Assembly: GCF_029168945.1 (NCBI RefSeq) | Contig: NC_083605.1 | Location: 38,701,280 to 38,765,279, forward strand | Length of the DNA stretch: 64,000 bases | Direction: 5' to 3' | Source: Cannabis sativa | Lineage: Eukaryota; Streptophyta; Magnoliopsida; Rosales; Cannabaceae | Shown: piece by piece, positions 35,234 through 47,994 of the stretch | Numbering within the stretch: position 1 is the first letter of the stretch | Layout: each line of letters opens with the position of its first letter | Translations under genes and position numbers: made by a program | Notes under the pieces: model-generated | The model's input: the letters and a program-made list of their open reading frames with translations, nothing else | What the model was told of the DNA's origin: nothing | Databases searched by the model: none

Positions 35234-35564
35234 GTCCAGCAGGGATGGCTTTGGGATGCACGTTGATTCCTGCTGCCTCCATGGCTTTTTGCATGGCCAA
35301 CATTACCTCTTGCATCTTTTGGTTTTGCTCCTTTTGGGCTGCGATTTCAGGTTCATAATCGACAACCTTTTGCCTTAGGAGTACCAACTCTGAGTAGCTG
35401 CTTTCGTCGTAGGCGTACTCATCGAAGTTTCCTTGGTAGTCATCATCAGGGGTTCCTTCTTCTTCCTCAAAACCCACAGTTGCTGTTGAGGCTACGTCCT
35501 CATCATTTGGATCCTGAGCATATTGAAGAGGGCGAGGTTGACGTGTGCTTCGAGTCTCCACCAT
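35193..35564 (-). pseudogene. gag: T gag: N-terminal part
   Basis: Starts at ATG 35564, 61 bases after the LTR, so this is the likely Gag start. 123 codons, acidic, with a predicted coiled-coil-like stretch (LLRQKVVDYEPEIAAQKEQNQKMQ cut short here at residues about 58-95). It ends at a stop after a frameshift into the capsid frame. Confidence 0.78.
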
Positions 35565-35604
35565 TGTTGTTTTGTTGTAATGTAGTTACAGACGCTTTCT
35601 TCAG

Positions 35605-35624
35605 CTCTCAATGAAAGCACCAAA
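35605..35624 (-). other. Primer binding site region of T
   Basis: The minus strand reads TTTGGTGCTTTCATTGAGAG right after the LTR end. This sequence follows the 5' LTR in many plant Tat elements. I did not assign the tRNA. Confidence 0.6.
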
Positions 35625-35625
35625 A

Positions 35626-36355
35626 TGTTGACCGAGGTTTTTCAGCAACCAATATAATAATAATAATTTAGAGAGCTATAAGAAATTAAGAGAGGGATTT
35701 TTACGTGGTTGGGGCGTTAATGAGCCTTAGTCCACAAGTCTGTGTATTTATGATAGTATTTATTACAGAGAATGTTCTTGGTGAGTTTTTACTCTTTTAG
35801 TTCTTATGAAACCCAGAATTCTTGACCCCTCTTTAATGAGCTTTGGGGGGGACTTATAGTGTTTTTGTGGGGTGAGCCCTAGAATTAAGGTACATGAGTA
35901 AAGCCACACATTCCCAATGATTTTATCATAGGTAATGCATGGTCTAATCCCTAGGTTCTGTAGGGATTTTATGAGGGCAGTCCTTAATCCTTTTTGACTG
36001 ATGTGATTCCTCACAGAGTAGCCGTCACTAGACATTATTAATCATAGCCTAGTGGGCACAGATTGGGGGTTGTGCCGTCAGACTTTATTGCGTATGTCAG
36101 TTTCAATACGCCTCCTCCCATGCGGCATTAAATGCGAGATGACTGTTCAGATAAGATCTGACACCAACCGGAGATGCTTTGTTGCAATCTTGCTCTCCGG
36201 GAGCATTGGGGATTGACATGCCTTCTCCGGGAGGCATGTCTTAAGTAATCCTGTGCTAAAGAAGACTTAGCTGTTTTATCCAAATGCTAAATCCTTTCTA
36301 CCCACGTGTCATCATCCGGTTGGTTCACGTATTTTGGGCAAAATCAAGGGCAACA
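35626..36355 (-). repeat. 5' LTR of T
   Basis: 730 bp. The minus strand runs TGTTGCCCTTGATTTTGCCC to CCTCGGTCAACA. Its outer end joins copia leader sequence of element D exactly where homologous leaders (for example 8088 in B1) continue. The small ORF at 35763-36035 has no recognisable product. Confidence 0.85.
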
Positions 36356-37220
36356 TCCTATTTAATAAAATATTTAAAAAAATTATCAAATATTTAAGCA
36401 TCATGATTAAAATCAACTTAAATACTAATTTTCTATTTAATTAAATATCAATAAGAAAAATACTTCAAGCAAGCAGACAATAACTATCTAGACTTTCATT
36501 GACTAATTAATTTATTTTCTAATTATAATATATTTTAGTTCATTTATTTTAATTAATCATTTAAATGAAAAATTTATTGATTTAAGTTGGCCTAAAATTA
36601 ATTAAAATAATTAATTTTCAACTTTAATCTATTTTTTAAAGAAAATCAAAAAATTTTGCATTTAAATAAAATGCAATTTCGAATTCTATAAAAAAAGATT
36701 AATAAAATAAAAACAAAATATCTTTTGAAAATTATTCAAATTTAAGTTGTTCTGAAATTAAAATTTCCAACTTAAAAATAATTTTCTATTTAATTAAATA
36801 TTCTAAAAAAAATAATATTGAAGTATCAAGAATGAAATCAACTTAAATATTTAATTTTCAATTTAATTAAATGTATTAAGTATAAGAATTAAATAATCAA
36901 GTATTAAATAAACTTAATTATTAATTCTAATTTAATACTAGGAAAAATATTTTTAATTAAGTTGATCCAAAATTAATTAATAAATAATTAATTTTGAATT
37001 TAAAATATTTTCTTATTTAAATATTAGAAAATATAACTAGTCACTAGAAATTACTATCTAGAATATATCTCAATTAACTAAGTGTTTTCTAAAATTAACT
37101 TGAAAATATTCAATGAAAAAAGATTTCATATATTTTACAAGTTAATTATGTTGCTAATTCAATTTTAATTAGGTTAGACTAATATAATTAGTCTAATACA
37201 ATTATTTAAATAAGGCAAAT

Positions 37221-37314
37221 GGGCCTTCACAATTATGGTGGTTCATGTGAGGGAGGGCTGGGTTCAGTATGTCGTACCGGCTACAAAAGTCCCCTAACTC
37301 TCACACAAGGCCCA
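37221..37314 (-). other. Conserved leader segment with inverted arms (D copy)
   Basis: GGGCCTTCACAATT at the left and CACAAGGCCC at the right; homologous to the other leader copies but more diverged. Confidence 0.55.
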
Positions 37315-38739
37315 AAGGATAGGAATTTAACCATTAAATAAATAATTGCTATTAATTGAATAAGCACAACTCTAATTGGGCCTAAATAAAACTACTTAAG
37401 TTAAAATTTTATTTTAGAAACCTAGTCCATTTAATTAATAAAACTTAAATGGGCTTCCTATATGCATCTAAGCCCAAAAGCAAACATATAGGCTCACACG
37501 GCTCAAATGATTTGGATGGGCCCTATCATGTTACTAGGTTTACACAGATGAAAGAAATTGTAAAATTTACCTGTTACAAATTATTTATAAGATCTATTCA
37601 CAATTGAACTATGATTAAAATCAGATCATTGGATGTGTCAACAAGTTAATCATAACAATTTAGATCAAATAAATAATAGGTTTGTAAAAAAAATTTGAAT
37701 AATTAATAAATAATCAAACAATACAAACCAAAGCAAGTAACAGATAATTTGGAAAGTAGGCTAAAATTTCTCTATTTTTAAAATTTTAAAAAACTAAAAT
37801 TTAAAAATATATATCTTAACTAGAATTTAAATTTAGGTTCTTAGAGAATATTTGATAAAATTCAAAAAAAAAAAAAAACTAACTAACCCTTAAATTTCCT
37901 AAATTCCAACTTAAATTCAAATATCTAACCAATTTTTCAAATTTCAAGTTTATTCAAAAATTTAAATTATTTAAATTTCTAATAAGATAATATAATATAA
38001 TATCTTGAATTTTAAAATTTAGATATTCCTAATATTATATTCTAAGTCTTATAATTTAATAAATTAAATATTACAAAATAAACTATTTAAAAAATAAGAT
38101 ATTTTATGGTTAGAATATTTTCAATTTTATTAAAAAAAAAATAAAACAAGTTTGAAAAATTTTATGGTTATAAACCCTAAAATTTCTATTCAAACCTAAA
38201 GTAACCGATTTTTCAAATTTCATGTTATTTTTGCCAAAATTAATTTTAATAAAAAAATGTCTAATAATATAAAATGTTAAAACTAACATATTTCTAACTT
38301 ATAATTTTAATTAATAAAATATATTTCAAAAATAACAAATTTGAAAAAAAAAAATATGATATGGTTAGCAAATTTTAAAATTTAAACAAGATTATTTTAA
38401 AAAATAATATTTTAATACCAAAATAAGATCATTCAAATTTAATAAAAAAAAATGTAATATCTGATCTTATAATTAAAATAAATAAAATAATCTAAAATTT
38501 CAAAATTAACCATAACGCTATTTTTGTGAGAAATCAAAATTTCAAAATTTAAAGCCTACTAATATCTAAAACTAATTTTAATTAATTAAAAAATTAATAA
38601 AAATTAATTTTACTTTGACAATCAGATTTTTAATTAAAAATTTAGAATCTACACAAAAATCTACCAAAATTTGACTTTTGTTTCAATGAAAAATGATTTT
38701 TGAATCAAAGATATGAAGAAAACAAGTTTAGTGCACAGA

Positions 38740-38937
38740 GGTATGCAATGCATACCCCTCCGCGCGCGGAAATGAGGGAGTGGCCAAGTGACAAGGCTGC
38801 ATGCAGCCTACTTGACCGAGGGAGCTTGGCGTGACATGGCTTCAGACAGCCCGTGTCCGAGTTTCCTCGGTCAGGCTGTCCGAAGACGTGTGGGAAATGC
38901 CGACTGTCCATAGGCGCGCGCGCGTGAGTGCGCAACA
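38740..38937 (-). other. GC island downstream of PBS (D copy)
   Basis: About 200 bases of GC-rich sequence in an otherwise AT-rich leader. It holds a 17-nt inverted repeat (GGTATGCA/TGCATACC, 38740-38756), the 16-nt palindrome AGGCTGCATGCAGCCT (38794-38809) and a GCGCGCGCGCG run near 38914-38924. The 77-codon minus-strand ORF here is a by-product of its composition. Confidence 0.78.
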
Positions 38938-39196
38938 TGCTCAGATATTTTCATCCAAATTCAAAAAATCATAACTAATTCATAAAAAATCCAAATTAGG
39001 TTCTGTAAAAGCCTAAATTTATAAATTTTTTGTCAGCTTTCTAGTAAAAATATTTTCAAATCGAAAAAAAAAATATTTTTACAACATATACAGCGATTTC
39101 TAAACTATCATCAAATAAGCATATAAAACATCATGAAACAATCCAAATCAACACAAGACATCGTTTTAATTCATATTTCATGAAAGTAAATCATTA

Positions 39197-39213
39197 CCAT
39201 GGCTCTGAGGCAA
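39197..39213 (-). other. Primer binding site of D, variant
   Basis: The minus strand reads TTGCCTCAGAGCCATGG, the GCCTC-class variant of the tRNA-Met PBS with one further change. Confidence 0.7.
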
Positions 39214-39215
39214 GT

Positions 39216-41075
39216 TGGTGGAATATGTTTTACAAGGATCTAGATTTACTACCATGTACGTTATTTAACATCCTAAACATGAATATCTAAAATAATGTAA
39301 ATAAACACATATAAAGTTTCAGAAAACCTTACATTGGGTACAGCGGAATATTAATGGCTCCTTCCACTCAGATCTCTAACCCTTGTATCATGTCTGTAGC
39401 AGAGTATCACCAAGATCTGACCCCGAATGTCCTTCTCTTGATTATGGATTCTTCAGAGCCTTACACATTATGATTGAGATACCACTTGATGTGTGTGGGC
39501 ACTCACTCTATCACTCAAGGTATAAAAATAATATGAAGAAGGAAGAGAGGGGTTGGTTCGAAAATAGAAGGAAGGATGGCTTAGGAAAATTTTACTGAAG
39601 GCAAGAAATTTCATCATCATTTAAGTGTGAGCCATCTCTATCTATTTATAGGCAACCACCTAGGTTTAGGTTAGGATTTATTAGGTATTAAAATAATGGA
39701 AAAATTAAGTGGAAAATCCCATATAAGTGGCTGGCCATGGTAATGGGCCCCACTTTGGAATTTTTCCACTTGACAAATTTTCCCTTATTTTTTCAAAAAT
39801 GTCATTTTTCCAATTCTAACCATTTAAATGCCATACTATTTATTTAATAATTAAAATATATTATCAAATAAATTACCATTTAATAAATTTATTATTAGAC
39901 ATAATAAAATCTCTCAATTAATAAATAAAACCTAGAATCTCTTTTCTTCACAATTAAGCCCTTGCTTAGTGAAAAATTCACAAACTAGACATAGTCTAAT
40001 TTTAAAATTATAATTGATTAATTAAAATCAATTATTTGAGTCTTACAAGCAGTATGGTCTCACCTAGTATGGGGACCATGGGCCTATACAACCGAGCTTC
40101 CAATAAGCAGAACTAGAATTTACCAAGTAAATTCCCTAACATATTAATTCCTTATTGCATCCACCATAGAATTTGGAATTGCACTCTCAGTCATACAGAA
40201 CGCTCTATATGTTCCACGATATAGATACGCTATAAACATTTAACCATCGTTCTAATCTCAATAATAAAAGATCCTCTATAGACAATTTACACCGAGTAGG
40301 GATAAATTTACCGTTTCACCCCTCAATGTATTTTATCCTTAAAACACTTAGCATCTTATAAATGATATTTTAGTGAACTAATATATAATCAATGAAACAA
40401 GAGCTCTTCCATTTACCTTTATTAAGCCAAGCTCGAAGGAAATCATCGTTTAACTTCTATATCCTGATAGAAGCTATAGATTCCATATCTATGTTTAGCG
40501 CTCCCACTCAATTACACTATCATGTTCCCAAAATGTACGTATCACCCTGACCAAAAAGTAGGCTTAACTAACAAATCAAAGAACATGAGTAGCACTTCTG
40601 AGATTGAACCTAAGCATGTCAGGATTAAGATCTTTTGATCTAAGATCAACTAGTGATATTGACTTGGAAAGATACAACGGTAAGATTATAATATCTTTAC
40701 CAAGATCAATATCGGTCCCAGTCCAATGTATACTCCATACATCCAAAACTAGCATACTTTGCCAATATTCTGGAAAGAATATAACACTTATCCAAGGTGT
40801 AAGTACACTTCATCGCTGATTATGACATTAGTGTAAATCTAGTGCACTGATGAATCAGAGATTTTGTCTTTTGAAGCATATAATCACAATCACATTCCAC
40901 TGTGTTGACATCACTGTAATTGTGAATGACTATATGTTCTGGACTTACCAGATTTTGTATATATTAAACCATAAGCATGAAAACTACATGTAAACATAAA
41001 TGATTTTTAATCTTTCATTGATAACAAATCAGATTAGAATGAAATGGCTTTTATTTAGGGCATAAAATACCAACA
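39216..41075 (-). repeat. 5' LTR of D
   Basis: 1860 bp. The inner end is TGGTGG instead of TGTTGG, a point change in the terminal motif; the outer end is CCAACA. TATA box on the minus strand at 39642-39650; the U3 palindrome is degraded to GGCTGGCCATGG near 39721. Confidence 0.85.
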
Positions 41076-41220
41076 CTAAATTCTAACTTAAATTTTAATA
41101 TCTAACCAATTTTCTAATTTTCAAGTTTATTTAAATAATTCAAATTAATTAAATATCTAATAAGATAATATAATATAATATCTTGAATTTTAAAATGTAT
41201 ATATTCATAACATTATATTC
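41076..41220 (-). mobile_element. Copia element E, leader fragment left of the LINE
   Basis: It matches D leader 37899-38045, including the ATAATATAATATAATATC stretch. Its continuation is at 54345, with the LINE complex between. It ends with ATAACATTATATTC, the left copy of the LINE target duplication. Confidence 0.75.
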
Positions 41221-42048
41221 TTTTTTTTTTTAATAAATCAGATGAATTGTATTGCACCAACAATCTTTATACAACCTATATGCACCCCAATGAGGGCCAA
41301 AATCTATATACAAGCAGTGTGTATTCGGCTAAATCCATACAGACAATTATATTTTCATTACAAAGTTAGGAACTAATCTCTATCAGTGCTTTTAACTTTT
41401 CTAGGCATGAGCATAGTCACTTGGGTTTTAGTTGTCCATTTTACTTCTTCAATGATTCTGCTACATTCTGCTAATCCCTTTTGCTATATCAAAGCATTTC
41501 TAGCCTTCCACAAGTGGTAAACCAAGGCTGCAATTGCACCAGACAACACCTGCTTTCGAAATTTTGAGAATCTGCTCTTCCCGATCCATCTAACTAGCTT
41601 ATGCAAGTCACATGCTTGAGCATGGATCTTTAGCCAATCTTTCACTCCCTATAGACAAACACCTGTAATTTTACAAACAAAGAAGAGGTGCTGGCAGGTT
41701 TTGGGTAGCTCTTCACACAGGCAGCAGATGCCATTAACCTAAATGCCAAATCTGAGCAGCCTATCTTGAGTTTTGAGCCTATTGAGCATGGCCAACAAGA
41801 TTATTACACTGTGTTTTGGGGTATTTAGTCTAGCCCAAACTTCACTACTCCATTTTACCCTGTTGGTTGAGGTTGAGAACATGTTGTAGCCAGCAGCTAT
41901 GGTATATTTTTGCCTCTGAAAAGTTGCAGCATCAGTTAACATTCGGATTTGATCCTTGAGGGCTATTATCTTTTTCCAATACCAACTAGCATGTATTGAA
42001 GCTGAGCAACTCCACCACTCTTGATCCCTGATATACACACTATGAACC
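41221..42048 (-). mobile_element. LINE (L1-type), 3' part of ORF2 with poly(A)
   Basis: Minus strand. It begins (at the right) with the RT zinc-binding region: DASWYWKK-like ASIHASWYWKKI, then VKWSSEVWARLNTPKHSVI and LLAMLNRLKTQDRLLRFGI, typical of the zf-RVT tail of plant L1 ORF2. A CCLCEE, then CQHLFF segment follows, with stops. The 3' end is an 11-base A run (T at 41221-41231). The upstream part is at 54084-54330, separated by the solo LTR F and element C. TSD of about 14 bp: ATAACATTATATTC (41207-41220) and ATAATATTATATTC (54331-54344). Confidence 0.87.
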
Positions 42049-42444
42049 TGTTAGAATTATTTTACCAGGATCTTAAATCTACTCACAAGTATGTTGATTA
42101 AAATCCTAAATATGAACTTCTAAAACGATTATAAGTAAACACATATAAAGTATGAGAAACCTTACATTGGGTGCAGTAGAATAATATGTCTCCTTCCACT
42201 CAGATCTCTAACCCTTGTATCCTTTCTGTAACAGAGTATTATCAAGATCTGAGCCCGAATGTCCTTCTTGTTGAATCTGGATTCTCCACGATCTTCCACA
42301 CTATGATTGAGATACCACTTGTTGTGTGTGGGCACTACTCTATCACTAAGGGGTTCGAAACAAACAAAAAAAGAAGAAGGAAAGAGAGGCGGCGGCTAGG
42401 TATAGAAAGATGGCTTAGGTTTTTCTCTGAAAGGAATAAGATGC
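42049..42444 (-). mobile_element. Copia solo LTR F, left part
   Basis: It starts TGTTAGAATTATTTTACC (reverse-complement LTR end), flanked on the left by the TSD GAACC (42044-42048). It is interrupted by element C at GATGC. The right part is 52601-54078; together about 1.87 kb, one LTR only. Confidence 0.87.
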
Positions 42445-44356
42445 TGTTGGGTTTTATGCCATAAATAAAACTCTTTACAATCTGATTAGTTATCAACATA
42501 AGAAATTTGAAGTGATTGATGTTTGCATGAATTTTACATGCTAATGGTTTAATATGTTTAATATGTTTATTACATTCATACACACAAAATCAGTTAAATC
42601 CACATCATATGTTTATTCACAATTACAGTATCGTCAACACAGTGGAATGTGATTGTGATCATATGTATCAAAAGTTTTGGTCCCTGTTTCATCAGTGTTA
42701 TTGGATTTACACTAATGTGATAATCAGCGATGATGTGTACTTACACTTGGAGTAAGTGTTATGTTCTTTCCAAGACATTAGTAAAGTATACTAGTTTCGA
42801 ATGTATCGAGTATACATTGGACTGGACCGATATTGCAACTAAGTTAAGATATTACAAACTTACCGTTATACATATCTTTCCAAGTCAATATCAGTAGTTG
42901 ATCTTAAGATTAAAAGAATCTAAATCCTGATATGCTTAGGCTCAACTCAGGAGTGCTTTTCATGTTCTTTGATTTATTAGTTAAGCCTACTTTTGGGTTA
43001 GGGTGATACGTATATTTTGGGAACATGATAGTATGATTGAGTGGGAGTGCTGAACATAAATATGGAATCTATAGCTTCTACTGGTGTATAGAAGTCAAGT
43101 GATGATTCCCTTCCAGCTTAGCAAATAGAAGTAAATGGATGAGTTCTTGTTTAACTGACTAATTATTAGATCACTAAACACCATTTACAGGTAGCTAAGT
43201 GTTTTAAGGGGCAAAATACATTGACAGGTGAGAACGGTAAAGAAATCCCATCTCGATGTAGATCATCTATATAGAGGATCTTTAAATCACAATAAGATTA
43301 TAAAAATGGTTAAATGAGATAGTATATTGATATCGTGGAACATACAATATGCTCTATATAAGTCTGAGAGTGCAATTCTAAGTTCTAAGAGTGGATTCAA
43401 CGAAGAATTAATAAGTAGGAATTTACTTGGTAAATTTGGTTCACTTATTGGAAGCTCAGCATATAGATCCATGGTCCCCATTCTAGTTGAGAACATTCTG
43501 CTTGTAAGACTCATTAATTGATTTGTGATTGATCAATTATAATTCTAAAGTTAGACTATATCTAATTTTATGAATTTTCACTGAGCAGGGGTGAAATTGT
43601 AAAGAAAAGAGTTTCTAGGTTTATTTATTTATTAATGGACTTTATATGTCTAATTAATAATTAAATTAAATGACAATATTATTTAATATACTATTTTTGT
43701 TATTAAATAATTAGTTTTGGCATTTAAAAGGTTAGAATTGGAAAAATTGGCGTTTTTGAGAAAATAGAGATAAAATTTGATAAAACTGCAAAATCAAGTG
43801 AGGCCCATTAACACACCATGGCCGGCCACTTAAATAGGTTTTTCAAATTAATATTTTCACTATTTTAATGCCAAATAATTCCTAACCTAAACCTAGTAGT
43901 TGCCTATAAATAGAAAGTGATGGCTCAGTCAAAATACAAGTTTTCAATAACCTTTTCTGACAGAAATTTCTCTCTTCAGAAAAATTGAGCCTTCCTTACT
44001 TTCTATACCTGGCCAAAACCCTCTCTCCTCTTTTCTCCTTCATCTATTTTGACCCTAGTGAAAGAGTAAGTGCCCACACACAGCAAGCAGTAACTCAATC
44101 ATAGATCTGAAGACTGTGAAGGATCAAACTTGAAGAAGAACGACATTCGGGCTCAGATCTTGATTATACTCTGCTACAGAAAGGATGCAAGGGTTAGAGA
44201 TCTGAGTGGAAGGAGACTTTAATTCCGCTGCATCAATGTAAGGTTTTCTTAACTTTATATGTGTTTAATTTATCGTTTTAGAAAGTTCATATTTAGGGTG
44301 TTTAAACAACATACTTATGAGTAGATCTAAGATCCTGGTAAAATAAAATTCCAACA
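42445..44356 (+). repeat. 5' LTR of C
   Basis: TGTTGG...CCAACA, 1912 bp. CCATGGCCGGCC at 43816-43827 and a TATA box at 43905. Confidence 0.93.
43905..43913 (+). promoter_or_regulatory. LTR TATA box (C, 5' LTR)
   Basis: TATAAATAG about 78 bases after the U3 palindrome; the predicted promoter for the element RNA. Confidence 0.7.
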
Positions 44357-44358
44357 AC

Positions 44359-44375
44359 TGGCCTCAGAGCCATGG
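44359..44375 (+). other. Primer binding site of C, variant
   Basis: TGGCCTCAGAGCCATGG, two bases after the LTR end. It differs from the A PBS by TAT to CCT only, although A and C belong to the same LTR subfamily. Confidence 0.78.
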
Positions 44376-45797
44376 TAATTGATTTACTTGCATGAAATTT
44401 GGACTTTAAAACGATTGTTTGTTTATTTTTGGATGGTATCATGTTGTATTGAGTGTTATTTGATGATTGATTGATGTTTGTAAATTTTCGTGAAAAATAA
44501 TTGCGATTTTGTTTCTGGAATTATTTTTATTGGATAGTATGGATAAAATTAAGCAAGTTAGCCTGTTACAGAACTCAATTTCGATTTTATTTGAATTAGT
44601 TATGATTTTTTGAAGATTCGAAAAAATCGGAGCTGTGCTGAAATTTTCCTGCGATCGCGAAAACTGTCCGTACAGCTCACAATTTTTTCGTTTTTCTTCG
44701 ATTTTTCATGCTTTTTCATGGAATTAACTTCCGATTTTTTGTATAGTTTTGTATATATACTATTACTATTCCTAATTCAATTCTAATTATCATTTTGAAT
44801 TAATTTAATATTTTTTAAATTTAATTCAAGATATTAGTGTAATTTGAATTTGAATAGAATTAGTATCTATCTTCTTGCTTAAAAATCTATCTTATTTTTA
44901 AATTTGATTATATCTTATCTTATTTTTAAATTTAAGGTCAGATTTTATATATATTTTTTAAATTAAATCTTTTTTTAGATATTTTGACCTTATTTAAATA
45001 TAAAATAAGATAATTATAATCATGTAATTTTAAATAGATGTAAGATATTTTGCTAACTTTTAAATTTTGTTATTTTATTTATTTAAATTAAATTTAAAAT
45101 CTGAAAATATATATCATTTATCTTTTCTAATTTTTATTTAATTTTTATTTTTAAAATAACATTTAATTTTTTAAAAGTAGTTAGCAAATTTTTGAAATGA
45201 TATTTAGGTTGGTTGAAACCTAATTTTTCAAAATAGTAGGTTTAATTTTAAATATTTATTTTAAATAATTTCGAAATTTAAATTTTTTTTATTTTCGAAA
45301 TTAAATATATATATTTTTTAAAATTTTATTTTTTCGAAAATTAATTTTTTTTTATTTTATTGAATTATTTATTTTTCGAAATTATTGATTTAAAATTAAA
45401 TAAATCCTACTTCCAACTATCCAGCTAAACTTGTTGTAGGAGTATGTGGTTTTAGCTTGTGTCTAAGTTTTCAAAACCTATTATTACTTGATTGCAAATA
45501 GCCATAATTACTTTTTGCCAGATCTAATGATCTGATGGCTCCCTTGGTCAAGTTAATAATTTGTAACAGGTAAATTTTACAATCTTCTTTCATCTGTGTA
45601 TGACCTAGCAACATGATAGGATCCATCCAAAGTGTGCCTATGTGAGCCTATATGTTTATTTTGTTTTAATATAGATACATATAGGTTGTTGCTAAATAAA
45701 ATGTCACACCATGATAGATTTTATTTAGGTCCATTTAGTTATTGGACCTATTCAATTAATAACAGTTATTTATTTTAAGGTTAAATTCCTCTCTTTT

Positions 45798-45889
45798 GGG
45801 CCTTGTGTGAGAGTTGGGAGCCATAGAAGTGGGTACGACATACTGAACCCAGCACCCCCTCACATGAACTACCCCAATTGTGAAGGCCC
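45798..45889 (+). other. Conserved leader segment with inverted arms (C copy)
   Basis: Nearly identical to the A copy at 15001-15092, bounded by GGGCCTT and AAGGCCC. Confidence 0.6.
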
Positions 45890-46850
45890 ATTTGCCTGAT
45901 TTAAATAACGGTACTAGGTTAATTATATTAGTTTGACCTAATAAAATTGAATTAGCAACATAATTAACTTTTAAAATATATGAAAATTTATTTTCATTTT
46001 AATATTTTAAAGTTAATTTTAAGAAAAACAATTTTAGTTTTAGATATTATTTCTAGACAAACTATTTGTATTTTTCTTGTATTTAATTAAATATAGAATT
46101 TTAACTAACTAAGATTCTTTCTGGAGCTTATTTAATTAAATATTCCTATTTAAGTTATAAATTAGTTGTATCAACTGATTTTTCTTATCTAACTTAAATT
46201 TGAATATTTTATTTAAATTTTAAATCAAGTTGAGGAATCCTAGGCATTAGTTATTAAAGATTCTTAAGATATTTTTTAAGTTAATATCTTTTCGAATATT
46301 AACTTAAAATGAAATATTTTAGATATTTTTTAGGTTAATATCTTTTCAAATATTAACTTAAAAAGATATCTTCAAATTAAGTGGTTACAACTTAATTTTT
46401 GATATTTAATTAAATCTAAATTTGAAATTATTTAAATTTTAGATTTTTTTTTATATGACTTAAATTAGATATTTTTCAAATTTTTGAAAAGGTACTTAGT
46501 CAAATAAGATATTTTCTAGATAGTAATTTCTAGACTACTTATTATTTCTAATATTTAAATAGGAAACTAATATACTTTGTGAAATTAATTATTTAAATAA
46601 TTAATTTTTGTACAATTTAATTAAGTATATTTTTCTAGTATTAAACTAGAAATTAATAATTAAGCCTTCCCTACACTTAATTATTATTTCTTGAATTTAA
46701 TACATTTAATTAACTTGAAGAATCTAAATATCTAAGTTGATTTTCATCATAATACTTAAATATTTATTGATTTTTCATGACACTTAATTAAATAGAAAAT
46801 TATTTTTAGGTTGAAATTTAATTTTTTAACTTAAATTTAAATAATTTTCA

Positions 46851-46874
46851 ATATATATATATATATATATATAT
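46851..46874. repeat. (AT)12 microsatellite
   Basis: An uninterrupted AT dinucleotide run in the C leader. It is much shorter at the matching place in A (about 16034), so it is a likely length polymorphism. Confidence 0.85.
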
Positions 46875-47683
46875 TTCTTTATTTTATTAATCAATTTCGA
46901 AATTTGCATTTTAATTATGCAATATTTTCGAATTTTTTTTTATCTTGAAAAATAGATTGAGTTGTAAATTAATTATTTATTTTAATTAATTCTTGGACCA
47001 ACTCAAGTCAATGATTTTTTCATTTAATTGATTAATTTAAAATAAATGAATTTAAAATATATATATATTATTAGAAATTGAATTAACTAGTCAAAAGAAA
47101 ATCTAGATAGGTGATATTTTTGCTTGAAGTATTTCTTTTCCATTTTTATTATTTTCGAAAATTGTATATTTTTTTTATATACTTTAAATTTTCGAATTCA
47201 ATAAATATATTCTCAAAGGAAATTTTTAAGTTGCTAATTATTTAATTTAATTCAACTTAAATTAATTTCCTTAATATTTATATTTAAGATTATTACTAAG
47301 ATGGAAATAATTAATTTTATTTCAATGACCATCTAAGTATAATTTGATAAATATTATATTAAATTCTTATTTTTTGAATTTCAATTCTTAATTTCGAATT
47401 TAATGAGAATTTATTTATTAGAATAATAAAGAAAATACATTTTAAAGAATGAGCTTTATTATTATTAAGATATTCGATCTCCATTGTGGGTTTTACACCG
47501 CGTTTGTTTTAGTGAGTAATCCTCCCTAATGGAGGAACGTTCATTAGCAATTTTGCACCGTTTAATCTCGCATGATAAGTGGTTTGTAAGTGTTTTATAT
47601 GGTATAGATCACCCTAATGGTGGGGACCATATTTGACTTGCAAATTGCGAAACAATGGTAGAAGCTCATGAGATAAAATAGCC

Positions 47684-47822
47684 TTGACTCTCGCCTAAAC
47701 GGGACAACGCTGGATTCCAATCTTGATCGAATAAAAGGTTGCTAGAATGTTTAACATTTTAGATGAGCTGACAATTCTATTCAATGGATGGTAGCTTTGA
47801 CTCTCGCCTAAACGGGACACTG
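47684..47822 (+). repeat. Duplicated GC-rich leader motif upstream of gag (C)
   Basis: TT followed by GACTCTCGCCTAAACGGGAC at 47684 and 47797, again 113 nt apart. It ends about 170 nt before the gag ATG, the same layout as in A. Confidence 0.8.
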
Positions 47823-47994
47823 ATATCAGTTTGTTGAAAAACCTTGGAAATTATTTAGGATTGAATTTTTAACTATTTTCTAATATCATTCCTACTTGCT
47901 ATGTGCTTATAATTTCTGAATTGATTTTGTGTTAAACCATTATTTATTTCTATTTGTTGAATTCTATTATTTTGTAGTATCCTGTTTTGTCAAA

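Larger units (their letters stand above)
31260..36355 (-). mobile_element. Ty3/gypsy Tat-type element T, defective, interrupted by B2
   Basis: On the minus strand: a 5' LTR (36355-35626), PBS, gag in several frames, protease remnant, reverse transcriptase, RNase H and a second RNase H, cut off by B2 at the start of the integrase region. The CCHC-type knuckle followed by a KDEIENLI segment, the NAILGRP protease tail and the extra RNase H place it in the plant Tat group. Frameshifts and stops make it inactive. Integrase and the 3' LTR are expected left of the window. The right TSD would be TCCTA (36356-36360). Confidence 0.9.
36356..39196 (-). other. Untranslated leader of D
   Basis: AT-rich and non-coding. 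It contains the inverted-arm segment (37221-37314) and the GC island (38740-38937). Nothing else is recognisable in the intervening A/T tracts. Confidence 0.8.
36356..41075 (-). mobile_element. Copia element D, 5' portion (leader and 5' LTR), split by T
   Basis: Minus strand: 5' LTR 39216-41075, PBS 39197-39213, leader 36356-39196. The rest lies left of T, outside the window. Its outer LTR end CCAACA abuts CTAAATTCTAAC, which is leader sequence of another copia copy (E), so D inserted into E. The expected right TSD is CTAAA (41076-41080). Confidence 0.82.
44376..47994 (+). other. Untranslated leader of C
   Basis: About 3.6 kb, strongly AT-rich, no ORF. Landmarks: a short GC island around 44643-44675 with GCGATCGC (44651-44658), 292 nt after the PBS; the inverted-arm segment (45798-45889); an (AT)12 run (46851-46874); and the duplicated GC motif (47684 and 47797). 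Confidence 0.82.
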
